DNA of 64,000 bases from positions 62,001 through 126,000 of the forward strand of contig JAGQYI010000002.1 in NCBI GenBank assembly GCA_020436165.1, in the 5' to 3' direction. A program made the position numbers and the translations under genes. Positions 1-7,247 of this stretch are shown one piece after another. This DNA comes from Cyclobacteriaceae bacterium (GTDB lineage: Bacteria > Bacteroidota > Bacteroidia > Cytophagales > Cyclobacteriaceae). Under the pieces are notes generated by a model, which searched no databases, was not told the origin of the DNA, and saw only the letters and a list, made by a program, of their open reading frames with translations. Numbering within the stretch: position 1 is the first letter of the stretch; each line of letters opens with the position of its first letter.

Positions 1-1479
1 CACTTCATCGTCCTTATTCTGATATTCCAAAAGTTCAAGTGCTGCATATGCTTTCAGTGCAACATTTGTGCTATCAAAAACTGTATTCTCCTTTATAAAA
101 ACACTCAGATCGAGGGCATCGTTTGCTATTTCTCTTGACGTGGCCATTTTGAGAATATCAAGAACAGCCTGTGCTAAATCGAATTCACCCTGATAATAGG
201 CCAACTTTGCTCTCTTTAGTTTCGCCTCATATCCTATTGGAGTTTCTTTCATTGTTTTGTCAACCTGGGCATATAGCAAAGCCGATTCCCAGGGCTCATC
301 ATTTAGCAGATAAATGTCGGCAAGGGTAAGCTTTGCCTCTGCCTTTAAATTGTCATTCAACCTTGGGTTGTTTATCAGCTCGTTTAATTCGTTTATGGCT
401 TCTGTTTTTTTATCAAGAAAATATCCGTTTAACAATGCTACTTGCAAACCTGCCTTATAGGCTTCCATCGTATTTGGATGTTTTTGACTGAAATCCTTAT
501 ACAGTTGTGTAAGTTCAACCAATGTTTCCTGGTTATGAGGATATGCCCTTTTTGCCTGTTCTTCTTTTGAATTTATTTTCCACAATTCCGCCTTTGTTCC
601 TTCCTGACTTCCAGTGTAATTGGCCGCTATATAGGAAAAAATTTTATCTGCTGCTGAAAAATCACCGTTAGACAAAGCCATTTGCCCTAAATCCATTAAT
701 GTTTTACCACCCTGATTTAAACGTCTGTCCAGGGCCCGTGCCTGAATGAAGGCGCTTGTGAAATTTTTTGTTTGCACATTGGCCCAAATCAACAACTCCG
801 AATAAACCACGTTCTCGGGTTCTTCCTGAATCATTTTATAGAGATAAGCTTCCAGGTTTTCAATGTCTTCCGGCTCTGTGAGTGTTGCCTGCAGCGAATT
901 TTTAACATACCTTATATTTCCGGTACTTTGGTTGGCGAACAGAATATACTCTTCAACCATTTCCTGCTTTTTATTCATGTAGCGGTAAATATTAGCCAGA
1001 TCTATGGAAAACAAAGTTGGATTTCCAGCTCTCTTACGTGTAAGCAGGAGCAGATCAACTGCCTGGTCCCTTTCTCCAAGTTGTAAATAGTATTGCGCTG
1101 CTCTCCTTGCAGTGTAAGGATCCGTTGAAAAAAGATTCGCAAGATTCTTATAATAACTATTTGCCCTGTCTTCACCCTTTTCCTCATAAATTATTCTCCC
1201 TTTATCAATTTTATAATTGACATTGGCAGGGTACGTCTTTATCAACTTATCTATATACTTTGTCGCTTTTTGGTACTCATTGGTCTGAAGAAGAAGTGCA
1301 AAATATTGATTGTGGATAAGTGGCCAGTTATTTGCGTTTCGTGCCAGCCTGGCGTACATATCCAGCGCCTTTTCTGTTTCGCCTTGCTGATAGTATTGTT
1401 GGGCTAGTTCTACGCTAGTTGTTTGCGCAACCGCTGAAAAGAAAGATACCAGTAACAATATGAAAATTGGTATTCGCAT
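1..1479 (-). CDS. TPR-repeat secreted protein (3' end outside window)
   Basis: This leftward frame is open from an ATG at 1477-1479 to the window edge (493 codons visible), so the C-terminus is missing. The N-terminus is a clear signal peptide (MRIPIFILLLVSFFSAVAQ), followed by degenerate tetratricopeptide-type helical repeats rich in Y/A/L pairs, e.g. AQQYYQQGETEKALDMYARL near residue 27. It is therefore an exported, probably periplasmic, scaffold or binding protein; nothing in the visible part points to a specific partner. The gene starts right at the AT-rich gap at 1480-1901, and a perfect DnaA-box match (1311-1319) lies inside its 5' part. TPR assignment is from repeat character only; the function is unknown. 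Confidence 0.8.
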   Translation of the reverse strand, partial: MRIPIFILLLVSFFSAVAQTTSVELAQQYYQQGETEKALDMYARLARNANNWPLIHNQYFALLLQTNEYQKATKYIDKLIKTYPANVNYKIDKGRIIYEEKGEDRANSYYKNLANLFSTDPYTARRAAQYYLQLGERDQAVDLLLLTRKRAGNPTLFSIDLANIYRYMNKKQEMVEEYILFANQSTGNIRYVKNSLQATLTEPEDIENLEAYLYKMIQEEPENVVYSELLIWANVQTKNFTSAFIQARALDRRLNQGGKTLMDLGQMALSNGDFSAADKIFSYIAANYTGSQEGTKAELWKINSKEEQAKRAYPHNQETLVELTQLYKDFSQKHPNTMEAYKAGLQVALLNGYFLDKKTEAINELNELINNPRLNDNLKAEAKLTLADIYLLNDEPWESALLYAQVDKTMKETPIGYEAKLKRAKLAYYQGEFDLAQAVLDILKMATSREIANDALDLSVFIKENTVFDSTNVALKAYAALELLEYQNKDDEV

Positions 1480-1901
1480 TTTTTTACTAACGTAAATTCT
1501 CTTGTAAGGATTATCCACTTGGAAACACACCTAAATAATATATACTAATCTATTTAATTAAAATTATTATTATTTATTAACCCTATGGATTTGTGCATAA
1601 GTTTTTGTCCTTACACTTTCTTTTATCAAATGTTAATAATTGATACTGTTTTTGTTAATAATTTTAATTAATTATCTTTTTAATGAATTGATAATCAATT
1701 TATTATACTTATTAATAAAATATACACACCTAGCAATGTTGAAAAGTTTTCTTGCAGGTTATGTGAACTATGTATGAATAACTAATAGATAATAAACATG
1801 CTCAGCTCTGTATTGTTTATGGAATAAATGTATAGCTATTGATGAGATGAAGCTTGTGGAAATCTAATGGTTTATCCACAGAGTATTTCTGCATATTCAC
1901 A
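1480..1901. other. oriC: candidate replication origin (oriC): AT-rich gap with DnaA-box matches
   Basis: This 422-bp gap holds no credible gene. Its middle (about 1530-1730) is almost pure A/T and carries a direct repeat TGTTAATAATT at 1631-1641 and 1653-1663, 22 bp apart, a layout like an origin unwinding element. Perfect matches to the DnaA box TTATNCACA are at 1592-1600 (minus) and 1872-1880 (plus); a third is at 1311-1319 (minus) in the neighbouring gene. One-mismatch forms are at 1511-1519, 1720-1728 and 1893-1901. mnmG, a frequent oriC neighbour in other phyla, and parS sites lie within 5 kb. Against it: dnaA is not in view and the genes on the right run toward the gap. No GC skew could be computed. 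Confidence 0.5.
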
Positions 1902-3614
1902 CTAAAAACTAAGATCAAACGTAAGCTCCCAGTTGGCTCTGATGGTTGTCTTGCTTGTTCCTTCTGAGTCTTTATAGATAAAAATGGGTTCTGGTAATTC
2001 GTCACGTAGAATATTGCCGGGATCCCACCTACCGTTGTTATTTTCATCAATTAAAATTCTCAGAAAATAGTCTCCTGGATCGACATAGGTAAATTTGTAT
2101 GATTTTCCCGGGTCTATCTTTTCATCAACAACCTTATAATCTTTAGTTAGTAGTTGTACGGTGAAATGGGGTTTATCTGTAGTAATACTTCCCGCAAGAA
2201 TACCAAAGTCCTTTGAGTACCTGGGTTTAAGTTGTATAACAGAATGTTTGGAAGAATCTTTTTCAATGGACAAAAATGTGGCTTTTGGAAAAACTAAAGA
2301 ATAAACAGCTGTTGATTTAGGTTTTGTATTTTGTTTGTCAGGTATTGTGAAACCACGTTTAGCAGATGATTTATCTGTCTGGAGCGTGTTTTGTCCAATT
2401 GAATCGAGGTACACGTTGGGTAGTGTATTCTTAAAATCGAAGTGAGTAGAGGTTTCATTTGGGGTTATGTTCCACGTGGAATCAAAAGGAATTTGCAGAA
2501 GTGTATCTAAGGCAATATGGATACTATCTGTCAGAAGCTTTAAAATAGGTTTTGTAGCGGTTACGGAAAACCTGACTTGTTTTATTTCTGGAGATACAAT
2601 CAAGTTTGTAACCTTGGCTTCGTATGGATCATAGGAACGTTGAGTTTCCGGAAATGAAAGATAGAAACTATCTATACTTGTTTGGTAGATAGAATCTGTC
2701 ATACTTAGGTTGACAAGAAGGCTGTCGTTTATCGGAAAGGTGTTGTACAGCTTTATTTCCTTTCTACCTTCACCATAGCTGTACCATAGAGTACTGTCGT
2801 TCGCTGCTTTTATAGTTGCAGAAACCAATCCTTTGTTTGGAATAACATAAAAGTAATGGCCACTGCTGCGTGTTCTTTTGAGCTGGAGTGTATCCACATT
2901 CAGTGTTTGAAGTCTTAATGGTCTTGCCACGTAGTTGCTATCCAAAACAATTAAGGAATCAAGAAAGGCATAGCTTTCTCTATCCGATTGGCAAGTGAGG
3001 TTATTGTTTTTATCGTCAAATGCGAAAATCTTGTACGAACTGGCTTTTAGGTTTCTGAATGTGTACTCTCCCTGTTTATTTGTTTGCGCCAGGTAGTAAG
3101 GAGGACTATTGAAAAGATCAAGAGTATCAGTAGCCACATACAAACCAACAATAACATCTTCTTGTGGCTTTTCTGTAAAAAGGTCAGTAACCTGTCCTTT
3201 AATTTGAAGGGTATCCAGAATGTTGCCAGTACTAAACGCAAGTATCAGGTCTTGTGCGGGATTTCCTTCTGTTATATCCACAACTCCTTCCCGAAAGTTA
3301 AAAGTATAGGTGGTAGCAGAATCAAGCGGCTCTTCGAGGTTGAGAATAATTGTATTCTTTTTTGTTTTGTAGGTATAGTCCGATTCTATTCTTGGAGTTA
3401 TAAGAAGTTCTTTTTTTATGTTTTTCAAAACCACTTGTTCATCAAAAAGAAGAGTAATCTCCCGGGTACGCACATTTGTACTTCCGTTTTTAGGTATGGA
3501 GCCCAATAGCTTGGGAGGGTCTGTGTCTTTGGGACCACCGGTTGGAGGAACACGATTGGCACAGGCCCAAAAAAGTAAAGGAATTAATAAAAAAGTGAGT
3601 TTATAAACTTTCAT
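1902..3614 (-). CDS. Ig-like (Big_5) domain lipoprotein
   Basis: Outer-membrane-type lipoprotein of a family common in Bacteroidota. I place the start at the Met giving MKVYKLTFLLIPLLFWAC, a classical lipoprotein signal with lipobox FWAC, rather than four codons upstream. Directly after the Cys comes the family hallmark VPPTGGPKDTDPPKLLGSIP and then a bacterial Ig-like Big_5 domain (about residues 30-125, ending LILAFSTGN). The rest is beta-rich with a carboxypeptidase-regulatory-like stretch (IKGQVTDLFTEKPQEDVIVGL). The start overlaps the end of the methyltransferase gene by 14 bp, so the two are translationally coupled. A parS-like palindrome lies inside it at 2468-2483. Role in the envelope is not known. 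Confidence 0.82.
   Translation of the reverse strand: MKVYKLTFLLIPLLFWACANRVPPTGGPKDTDPPKLLGSIPKNGSTNVRTREITLLFDEQVVLKNIKKELLITPRIESDYTYKTKKNTIILNLEEPLDSATTYTFNFREGVVDITEGNPAQDLILAFSTGNILDTLQIKGQVTDLFTEKPQEDVIVGLYVATDTLDLFNSPPYYLAQTNKQGEYTFRNLKASSYKIFAFDDKNNNLTCQSDRESYAFLDSLIVLDSNYVARPLRLQTLNVDTLQLKRTRSSGHYFYVIPNKGLVSATIKAANDSTLWYSYGEGRKEIKLYNTFPINDSLLVNLSMTDSIYQTSIDSFYLSFPETQRSYDPYEAKVTNLIVSPEIKQVRFSVTATKPILKLLTDSIHIALDTLLQIPFDSTWNITPNETSTHFDFKNTLPNVYLDSIGQNTLQTDKSSAKRGFTIPDKQNTKPKSTAVYSLVFPKATFLSIEKDSSKHSVIQLKPRYSKDFGILAGSITTDKPHFTVQLLTKDYKVVDEKIDPGKSYKFTYVDPGDYFLRILIDENNNGRWDPGNILRDELPEPIFIYKDSEGTSKTTIRANWELTFDLSF
2468..2483. promoter_or_regulatory. parS-like site (weak), inside a coding region
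   Basis: TGTTCCACGTGGAATC matches 14 of 16 positions of the ParB-binding parS consensus TGTTYCACGTGRAACA; only the last two bases differ. It lies within the Ig-like lipoprotein gene, about 3.9 kb from the two better sites upstream of mnmG. parS sites inside genes are usual in other bacteria. Binding is inferred from sequence only. Confidence 0.5.
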
Positions 3615-4482
3615 GTTTAAGCACATATATAACGCTCGAATAATTCATTCTATTTTTAGCATAAGTATTTGATTTAAAGCCATTTATAAATGAATTAAAA
3701 GGTTTTATACTTCCTGATCTATACTTATTGCTTAGCAAACTAACATAAAACGAATCTAGTTTCATAGGATGCATTGATTCCAAGCAAAAACCGTACTTAA
3801 TTGCTAAAGCTTTTAAAGAATCTTTAGAAAAATGATAAAGATGCCTTGGAACATCATAAGCAGCCCAGTATTCATTGAACATTTTTGCATCGAGCGATTC
3901 ATGATTGGGCAGGGCAATAACCAGACGGCCATTGGGATGGAGCTTTTTCTTGAGCCATTTCATTACTTCCGCTAGTTCGGAAACATGTTCAAGCACATGC
4001 CACATCGTGATAACATCGTAGGTTTCGTTTAGTTCTTCAGTTTGGGAAACAATTGATTCACCAACATTTTTAATGGCAATTGAACGAGCGTTGCCATCGG
4101 GTTCGTAGCCAAAAACTGTTAAACCTTTTTCTTTACAGTAGCTCAGAAAATGACCAGTACCGCAACCGAAATCCAGAATTGTTAATGGGTTGAATTTCTT
4201 GATCAGATTGTATTTCCAGCGAAGTGTCTGTGTTCTGGCAAGTTTGTAAATCAGGTTAACGGGATTGTTCCCGTTATTGGTGTGTGATACATAATCCTCC
4301 GATTGGTAGTATTGGCCAAGTTCAGAAGGTTGAGGTCTTGGGTTGGTTAGCAAAAGCCCACATGCTGTACATTTAACGATCGTAAAAACTTCACCAGAAA
4401 CGGAGTAATCTTTAACCTCAATGTGATGTTCCAAAGCACGTGATCCACAGGAAGGGCAAGCAGTTAATGTTTCCAATGGCAC
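3601..4482 (-). CDS. class I SAM-dependent methyltransferase with N-terminal zinc-finger-like motif
   Basis: A 293-residue methyltransferase of the Methyltransf_23 type. The N-terminus carries a Cys-pair motif (CPSCGS at residue 9 and CTAC about 27 residues later), as in sugar/lipid O-methyltransferase families, then motif I LDFGCGTGHFLSYC near residue 99 and a MWHVLEHVSEL motif. The start codon is GTG; its first G is the last base of the mnmG stop codon (TAGTG), so it is coupled to mnmG. Downstream it overlaps the Ig-like lipoprotein. The substrate cannot be told from sequence; small-molecule or glycan methylation is more likely than RNA. Confidence 0.82.
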   Translation of the reverse strand: MPLETLTACPSCGSRALEHHIEVKDYSVSGEVFTIVKCTACGLLLTNPRPQPSELGQYYQSEDYVSHTNNGNNPVNLIYKLARTQTLRWKYNLIKKFNPLTILDFGCGTGHFLSYCKEKGLTVFGYEPDGNARSIAIKNVGESIVSQTEELNETYDVITMWHVLEHVSELAEVMKWLKKKLHPNGRLVIALPNHESLDAKMFNEYWAAYDVPRHLYHFSKDSLKALAIKYGFCLESMHPMKLDSFYVSLLSNKYRSGSIKPFNSFINGFKSNTYAKNRMNYSSVIYVLKHESL

Positions 4483-6344
4483 TATCGATTGAGATATACG
4501 AGTAATACAGAAATATCGGCAGGGGTGACACCGCTTATCCTGCTGGCCTGACCAAGTGTTTTGGGCTGTACTTTATTTAGTTTTTCCCTGGACTCGGCCG
4601 ACAGGGCTGGTATAGAATTGAAATCAAATGAATCAGGTATCTTTTTGGAATCCATGGTTCCCAATTTGCCAGCCAGTTGCGACTCTTTGTCGATATAGGT
4701 AGCGTACTTGATTTTAATCTCGGTCTGCTCGATCACATCCTCAGGATATGTTTCCAGCATATCACCAAAATCAGGACTGATTTTCTTGAGCTCTTCAATA
4801 CCAAGCTCTGGTCGTTTCAAAAGCTTTTCAAGTGAGGTGCCTTCTTTCAAAGTGGCAGTGCCAAGCGATTCAAGTCGGCCATTTACTTTAGAAGGTTTTA
4901 TTTTAAATGTTGAAATAACATTTTCAAGTGCCACTACTGAGCGGAGTTTTTTATTTACTTTATCCAAACGATCCTGACTTGCAAGCCCCAGGTCATATCC
5001 TTTTTGAGTCAATCGTATATCGGCATTGTCTTGTCTCAGGAGAATACGAAACTCGGCACGGGAAGTAAACATACGGTAAGGTTCCTCAGTGCCCTTGTTA
5101 ATAAGGTCATCAATGAGCACGCCAATGTAAGCCTCAGAACGGCTAAGAATAAATGGGGCTTTTCCATGCACTTTGTTGTGCGCATTAATTCCGGCAATTA
5201 AGCCCTGTCCCCCTGCCTCTTCATAGCCGGTAGTACCATTAATTTGGCCTGCAAAGAACAAATTTTTAATGAGCTTTGTTTCCAGGCTTAGCTCTAATTG
5301 GGTAGGTGGAAAATAATCGTATTCAATGGCATAACCGGGACGGAACATACGGGCGTTTTCAAACCCTGGTATTTGAGTCAAGGCCTTATACTGTACATTT
5401 TCTGGCAGTGAGGTTGAGAAACCATTTACATACACTTCAACCGTATTCCAACCTTCTGGCTCTACAAATATCTGGTGACGGTCACGTTCTGCAAACCTGT
5501 TGATCTTATCTTCTATAGAGGGACAATATCGTGGACCGACCCCTTGGATACGCCCGGCAAACATGGGAGATTGCTCAAAGCCGGTTTCCAAGATACCATG
5601 AACCTTAGGATTGGTGTAAGTGATAAAACAACTTCTTTGCTCTTTTAAAGGCTCTGTATCAGAAAAGGAAAACTTACCGGGGTGCTCATCTCCTTTTTGT
5701 TCCTCCATAGCTTCATAGTTCAACGAACGTCCGTCCACTCTAGGAGGTGTTCCTGTTTTCATCCTTCCTGATTCGAATCCCAGAGAAACCAATTGCTCAG
5801 TTAAACCATAAGCAGCTTGCTCTGCTGTGCGCCCTCCACCAAATTGTTTTTCACCCACATGAATAATCCCGTTTAAAAAAGTGCCATTGGTAAGCACAAC
5901 TGAATCTGCATTGATCACATGGCCCATGCCTGTTTTTACGCCTACAACCTTACCTTTTTCTACTACTATTTCCTTTACCATTTCCTGCCAAAAATCAAGA
6001 TTCTCGATTTTCTCCAGTGCAAGGCGCCATTCCTGGGCAAACAAAACACGATCGTTTTGGGTTCTTGGACTCCACATGGCAGGTCCTTTGGATTTGTTCA
6101 GCATCCTGAATTGTATCATGGACTTATCTGAAATAATACCGGAAAGTCCGCCTAAGGCATCTATTTCGCGTACGATCTGCCCTTTGGCCACACCGCCCAT
6201 AGCTGGGTTACACGACATCTGTGCCATGGTAGCCATGTTCATGGTAACCAGCAACACCTTAGACCCCATATTGGCAGCAGCGGCAGCAGCCTCACAACCG
6301 GCATGACCGGCACCAACCACAATTACATCGTATTTCTTAAACAT
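4482..6344 (-). CDS. mnmG: tRNA uridine-5-carboxymethylaminomethyl modification enzyme MnmG
   Basis: MnmG (GidA), the FAD-dependent partner of MnmE, which installs the cmnm5 group on wobble U34 of certain tRNAs. At 620 residues it has the normal family length. The dinucleotide-binding motif GAGHAGCEAA is at residue 11; other family signatures include NPAMGGVAKGQIVREIDALGG, split here as NPAMGGVAKG and REIDALGG, then RGPAMW-like SKGPAMWSPR, KTGTPPRVDGRS and the C-terminal EEPYRMFTSRAEFRILLRQD region (TSRAEFR). It is followed, with a 1-base overlap, by the methyltransferase. Two parS-like sites occupy the gap upstream, between ybeY and this gene, consistent with the known tendency of gidA to sit near oriC. 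Confidence 0.97.
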   Translation of the reverse strand: MFKKYDVIVVGAGHAGCEAAAAAANMGSKVLLVTMNMATMAQMSCNPAMGGVAKGQIVREIDALGGLSGIISDKSMIQFRMLNKSKGPAMWSPRTQNDRVLFAQEWRLALEKIENLDFWQEMVKEIVVEKGKVVGVKTGMGHVINADSVVLTNGTFLNGIIHVGEKQFGGGRTAEQAAYGLTEQLVSLGFESGRMKTGTPPRVDGRSLNYEAMEEQKGDEHPGKFSFSDTEPLKEQRSCFITYTNPKVHGILETGFEQSPMFAGRIQGVGPRYCPSIEDKINRFAERDRHQIFVEPEGWNTVEVYVNGFSTSLPENVQYKALTQIPGFENARMFRPGYAIEYDYFPPTQLELSLETKLIKNLFFAGQINGTTGYEEAGGQGLIAGINAHNKVHGKAPFILSRSEAYIGVLIDDLINKGTEEPYRMFTSRAEFRILLRQDNADIRLTQKGYDLGLASQDRLDKVNKKLRSVVALENVISTFKIKPSKVNGRLESLGTATLKEGTSLEKLLKRPELGIEELKKISPDFGDMLETYPEDVIEQTEIKIKYATYIDKESQLAGKLGTMDSKKIPDSFDFNSIPALSAESREKLNKVQPKTLGQASRISGVTPADISVLLVYLNR

Positions 6345-6355
6345 TGTATAGCGAA

Positions 6356-6371
6356 TGTTCCACGTGAAACC
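6356..6371. promoter_or_regulatory. parS: parS-like ParB-binding site 1
   Basis: TGTTCCACGTGAAACC matches the parS consensus TGTTYCACGTGRAACA at 15 of 16 positions (last base differs). It lies 12 bp upstream of the mnmG start. parS is the centromere-like site bound by ParB for origin segregation; the parA/parB genes are not in this window. Confidence 0.75.
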
Positions 6372-6382
6372 TAAAACTGTTT

Positions 6383-6398
6383 TGTTCCACGTGGAACG
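6383..6398. promoter_or_regulatory. parS: parS-like ParB-binding site 2
   Basis: TGTTCCACGTGGAACG matches the parS consensus at 15 of 16 positions and contains a perfect 14-bp palindrome (6384-6397). It is separated from site 1 by 11 bp, so two sites fit in the short mnmG-ybeY gap, 7 bp before the ybeY stop codon (on this strand's coordinates). Confidence 0.78.
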
Positions 6399-6405
6399 TT
6401 AAAAT

Positions 6406-6822
6406 TTACCGCAAAGATAAAGAAGCATCTTCTTTTTCTCGCATCCGTTTTCTCTCCTCGTCTGTCTTGTCGTTCCAGCCCATTAAATGCAACACTCCAT
6501 GAATTAATACACGCGCAAGCTCGTTTTCAAATGGTATATTTTGAACAGCACTGTTTTCCTTAACTCTGTTCACACTTATGAAAATATCGGATTCAATAGT
6601 GTTTTCTTCTTCCGAGTTGTCGAATGTGATAATATCCGTATAGGTATCGTGTCCCAGATACTCCATATTCATCTGGTACAGATATTCATCGGAGCAAAAA
6701 ATATAGTTGAGCGCTTCAATCGTGTATCCTTCTTTGTTTGTTATCAAAGCAATCCATTTGGCATATGTATCAGGCTGATTTAAAACAAAATCAGTGTCCT
6801 CATAAAAAAACTCAATATTCAT
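6406..6822 (-). CDS. ybeY: endoribonuclease YbeY (rRNA maturation)
   Basis: YbeY-family metal-dependent RNase that matures the 3' end of 16S rRNA and takes part in ribosome quality control. The zinc-binding signature is HGVLHLMGWNDKTDEE near residue 108; here the third His of the classical HGxLHLxGYDH is replaced by N-D-K, a form usual in Bacteroidota. The ITFDNSEE stretch matches the conserved TDVLSFP-like region. At 138 residues the length is normal. It lies 4 bp downstream of the ATPase gene and upstream of mnmG in a conserved Cytophagales gene order. Confidence 0.93.
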   Translation of the reverse strand: MNIEFFYEDTDFVLNQPDTYAKWIALITNKEGYTIEALNYIFCSDEYLYQMNMEYLGHDTYTDIITFDNSEEENTIESDIFISVNRVKENSAVQNIPFENELARVLIHGVLHLMGWNDKTDEERKRMREKEDASLSLR

Positions 6823-6826
6823 GGGC

Positions 6827-7228
6827 TTAACTTAGATAGAAAACCAGGATAACCATTCGTCCATCGTCTTCAAAATGGACCTCATCGGCTAGGTTTTTCA
6901 TGAGAAAGATACCGCGACCACCCAACTTTTCAATATTATCAGGAGCTGTTGGATCTGGCAGGTTATGAAAATCAAACCCTTTTCCCTGGTCTTGTATGGT
7001 AAACCGCACCTCACTTTCGTTCAGATTAAGGGTAACGGAAACGTTTTTGCTTTTATCCAGCTTATTGCCATGCTGAATAGCGTTGTTAACCGACTCGGTT
7101 ACAGAAATCATAATATTTCCGTAGATGTCATCATCTAGCCTGAATTTCTCTTTTACATTATCAATAAAGCTCTCAACAATTCTGAGGTTGTCTGCCAGAG
7201 AGGGTATCTGAATATTAATGGTATCCAT
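6827..7228 (-). CDS. anti-sigma-factor-type ATP-binding protein (RsbW/HATPase_c_2 family)
   Basis: A 133-residue single-domain GHKL ATPase. The N-box is SVTESVNNAIQHGNKLDKSK, and the G-box region reads GFDFHNLPDP followed by GGRGIFLMKNLAD, the arrangement of serine-kinase anti-sigma factors such as RsbW/SpoIIAB. It lacks any sensor or dimerisation domain. In this genome its partner (STAS anti-anti-sigma factor or PP2C phosphatase) is not adjacent; instead it lies between DUF4175 and ybeY, 19 bp and 4 bp away, so co-transcription is likely. Whether it inhibits a sigma factor or phosphorylates another target is unknown. Confidence 0.85.
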   Translation of the reverse strand: MDTINIQIPSLADNLRIVESFIDNVKEKFRLDDDIYGNIMISVTESVNNAIQHGNKLDKSKNVSVTLNLNESEVRFTIQDQGKGFDFHNLPDPTAPDNIEKLGGRGIFLMKNLADEVHFEDDGRMVILVFYLS

Positions 7229-7247
7229 TTATTTTACTGATAATCAA

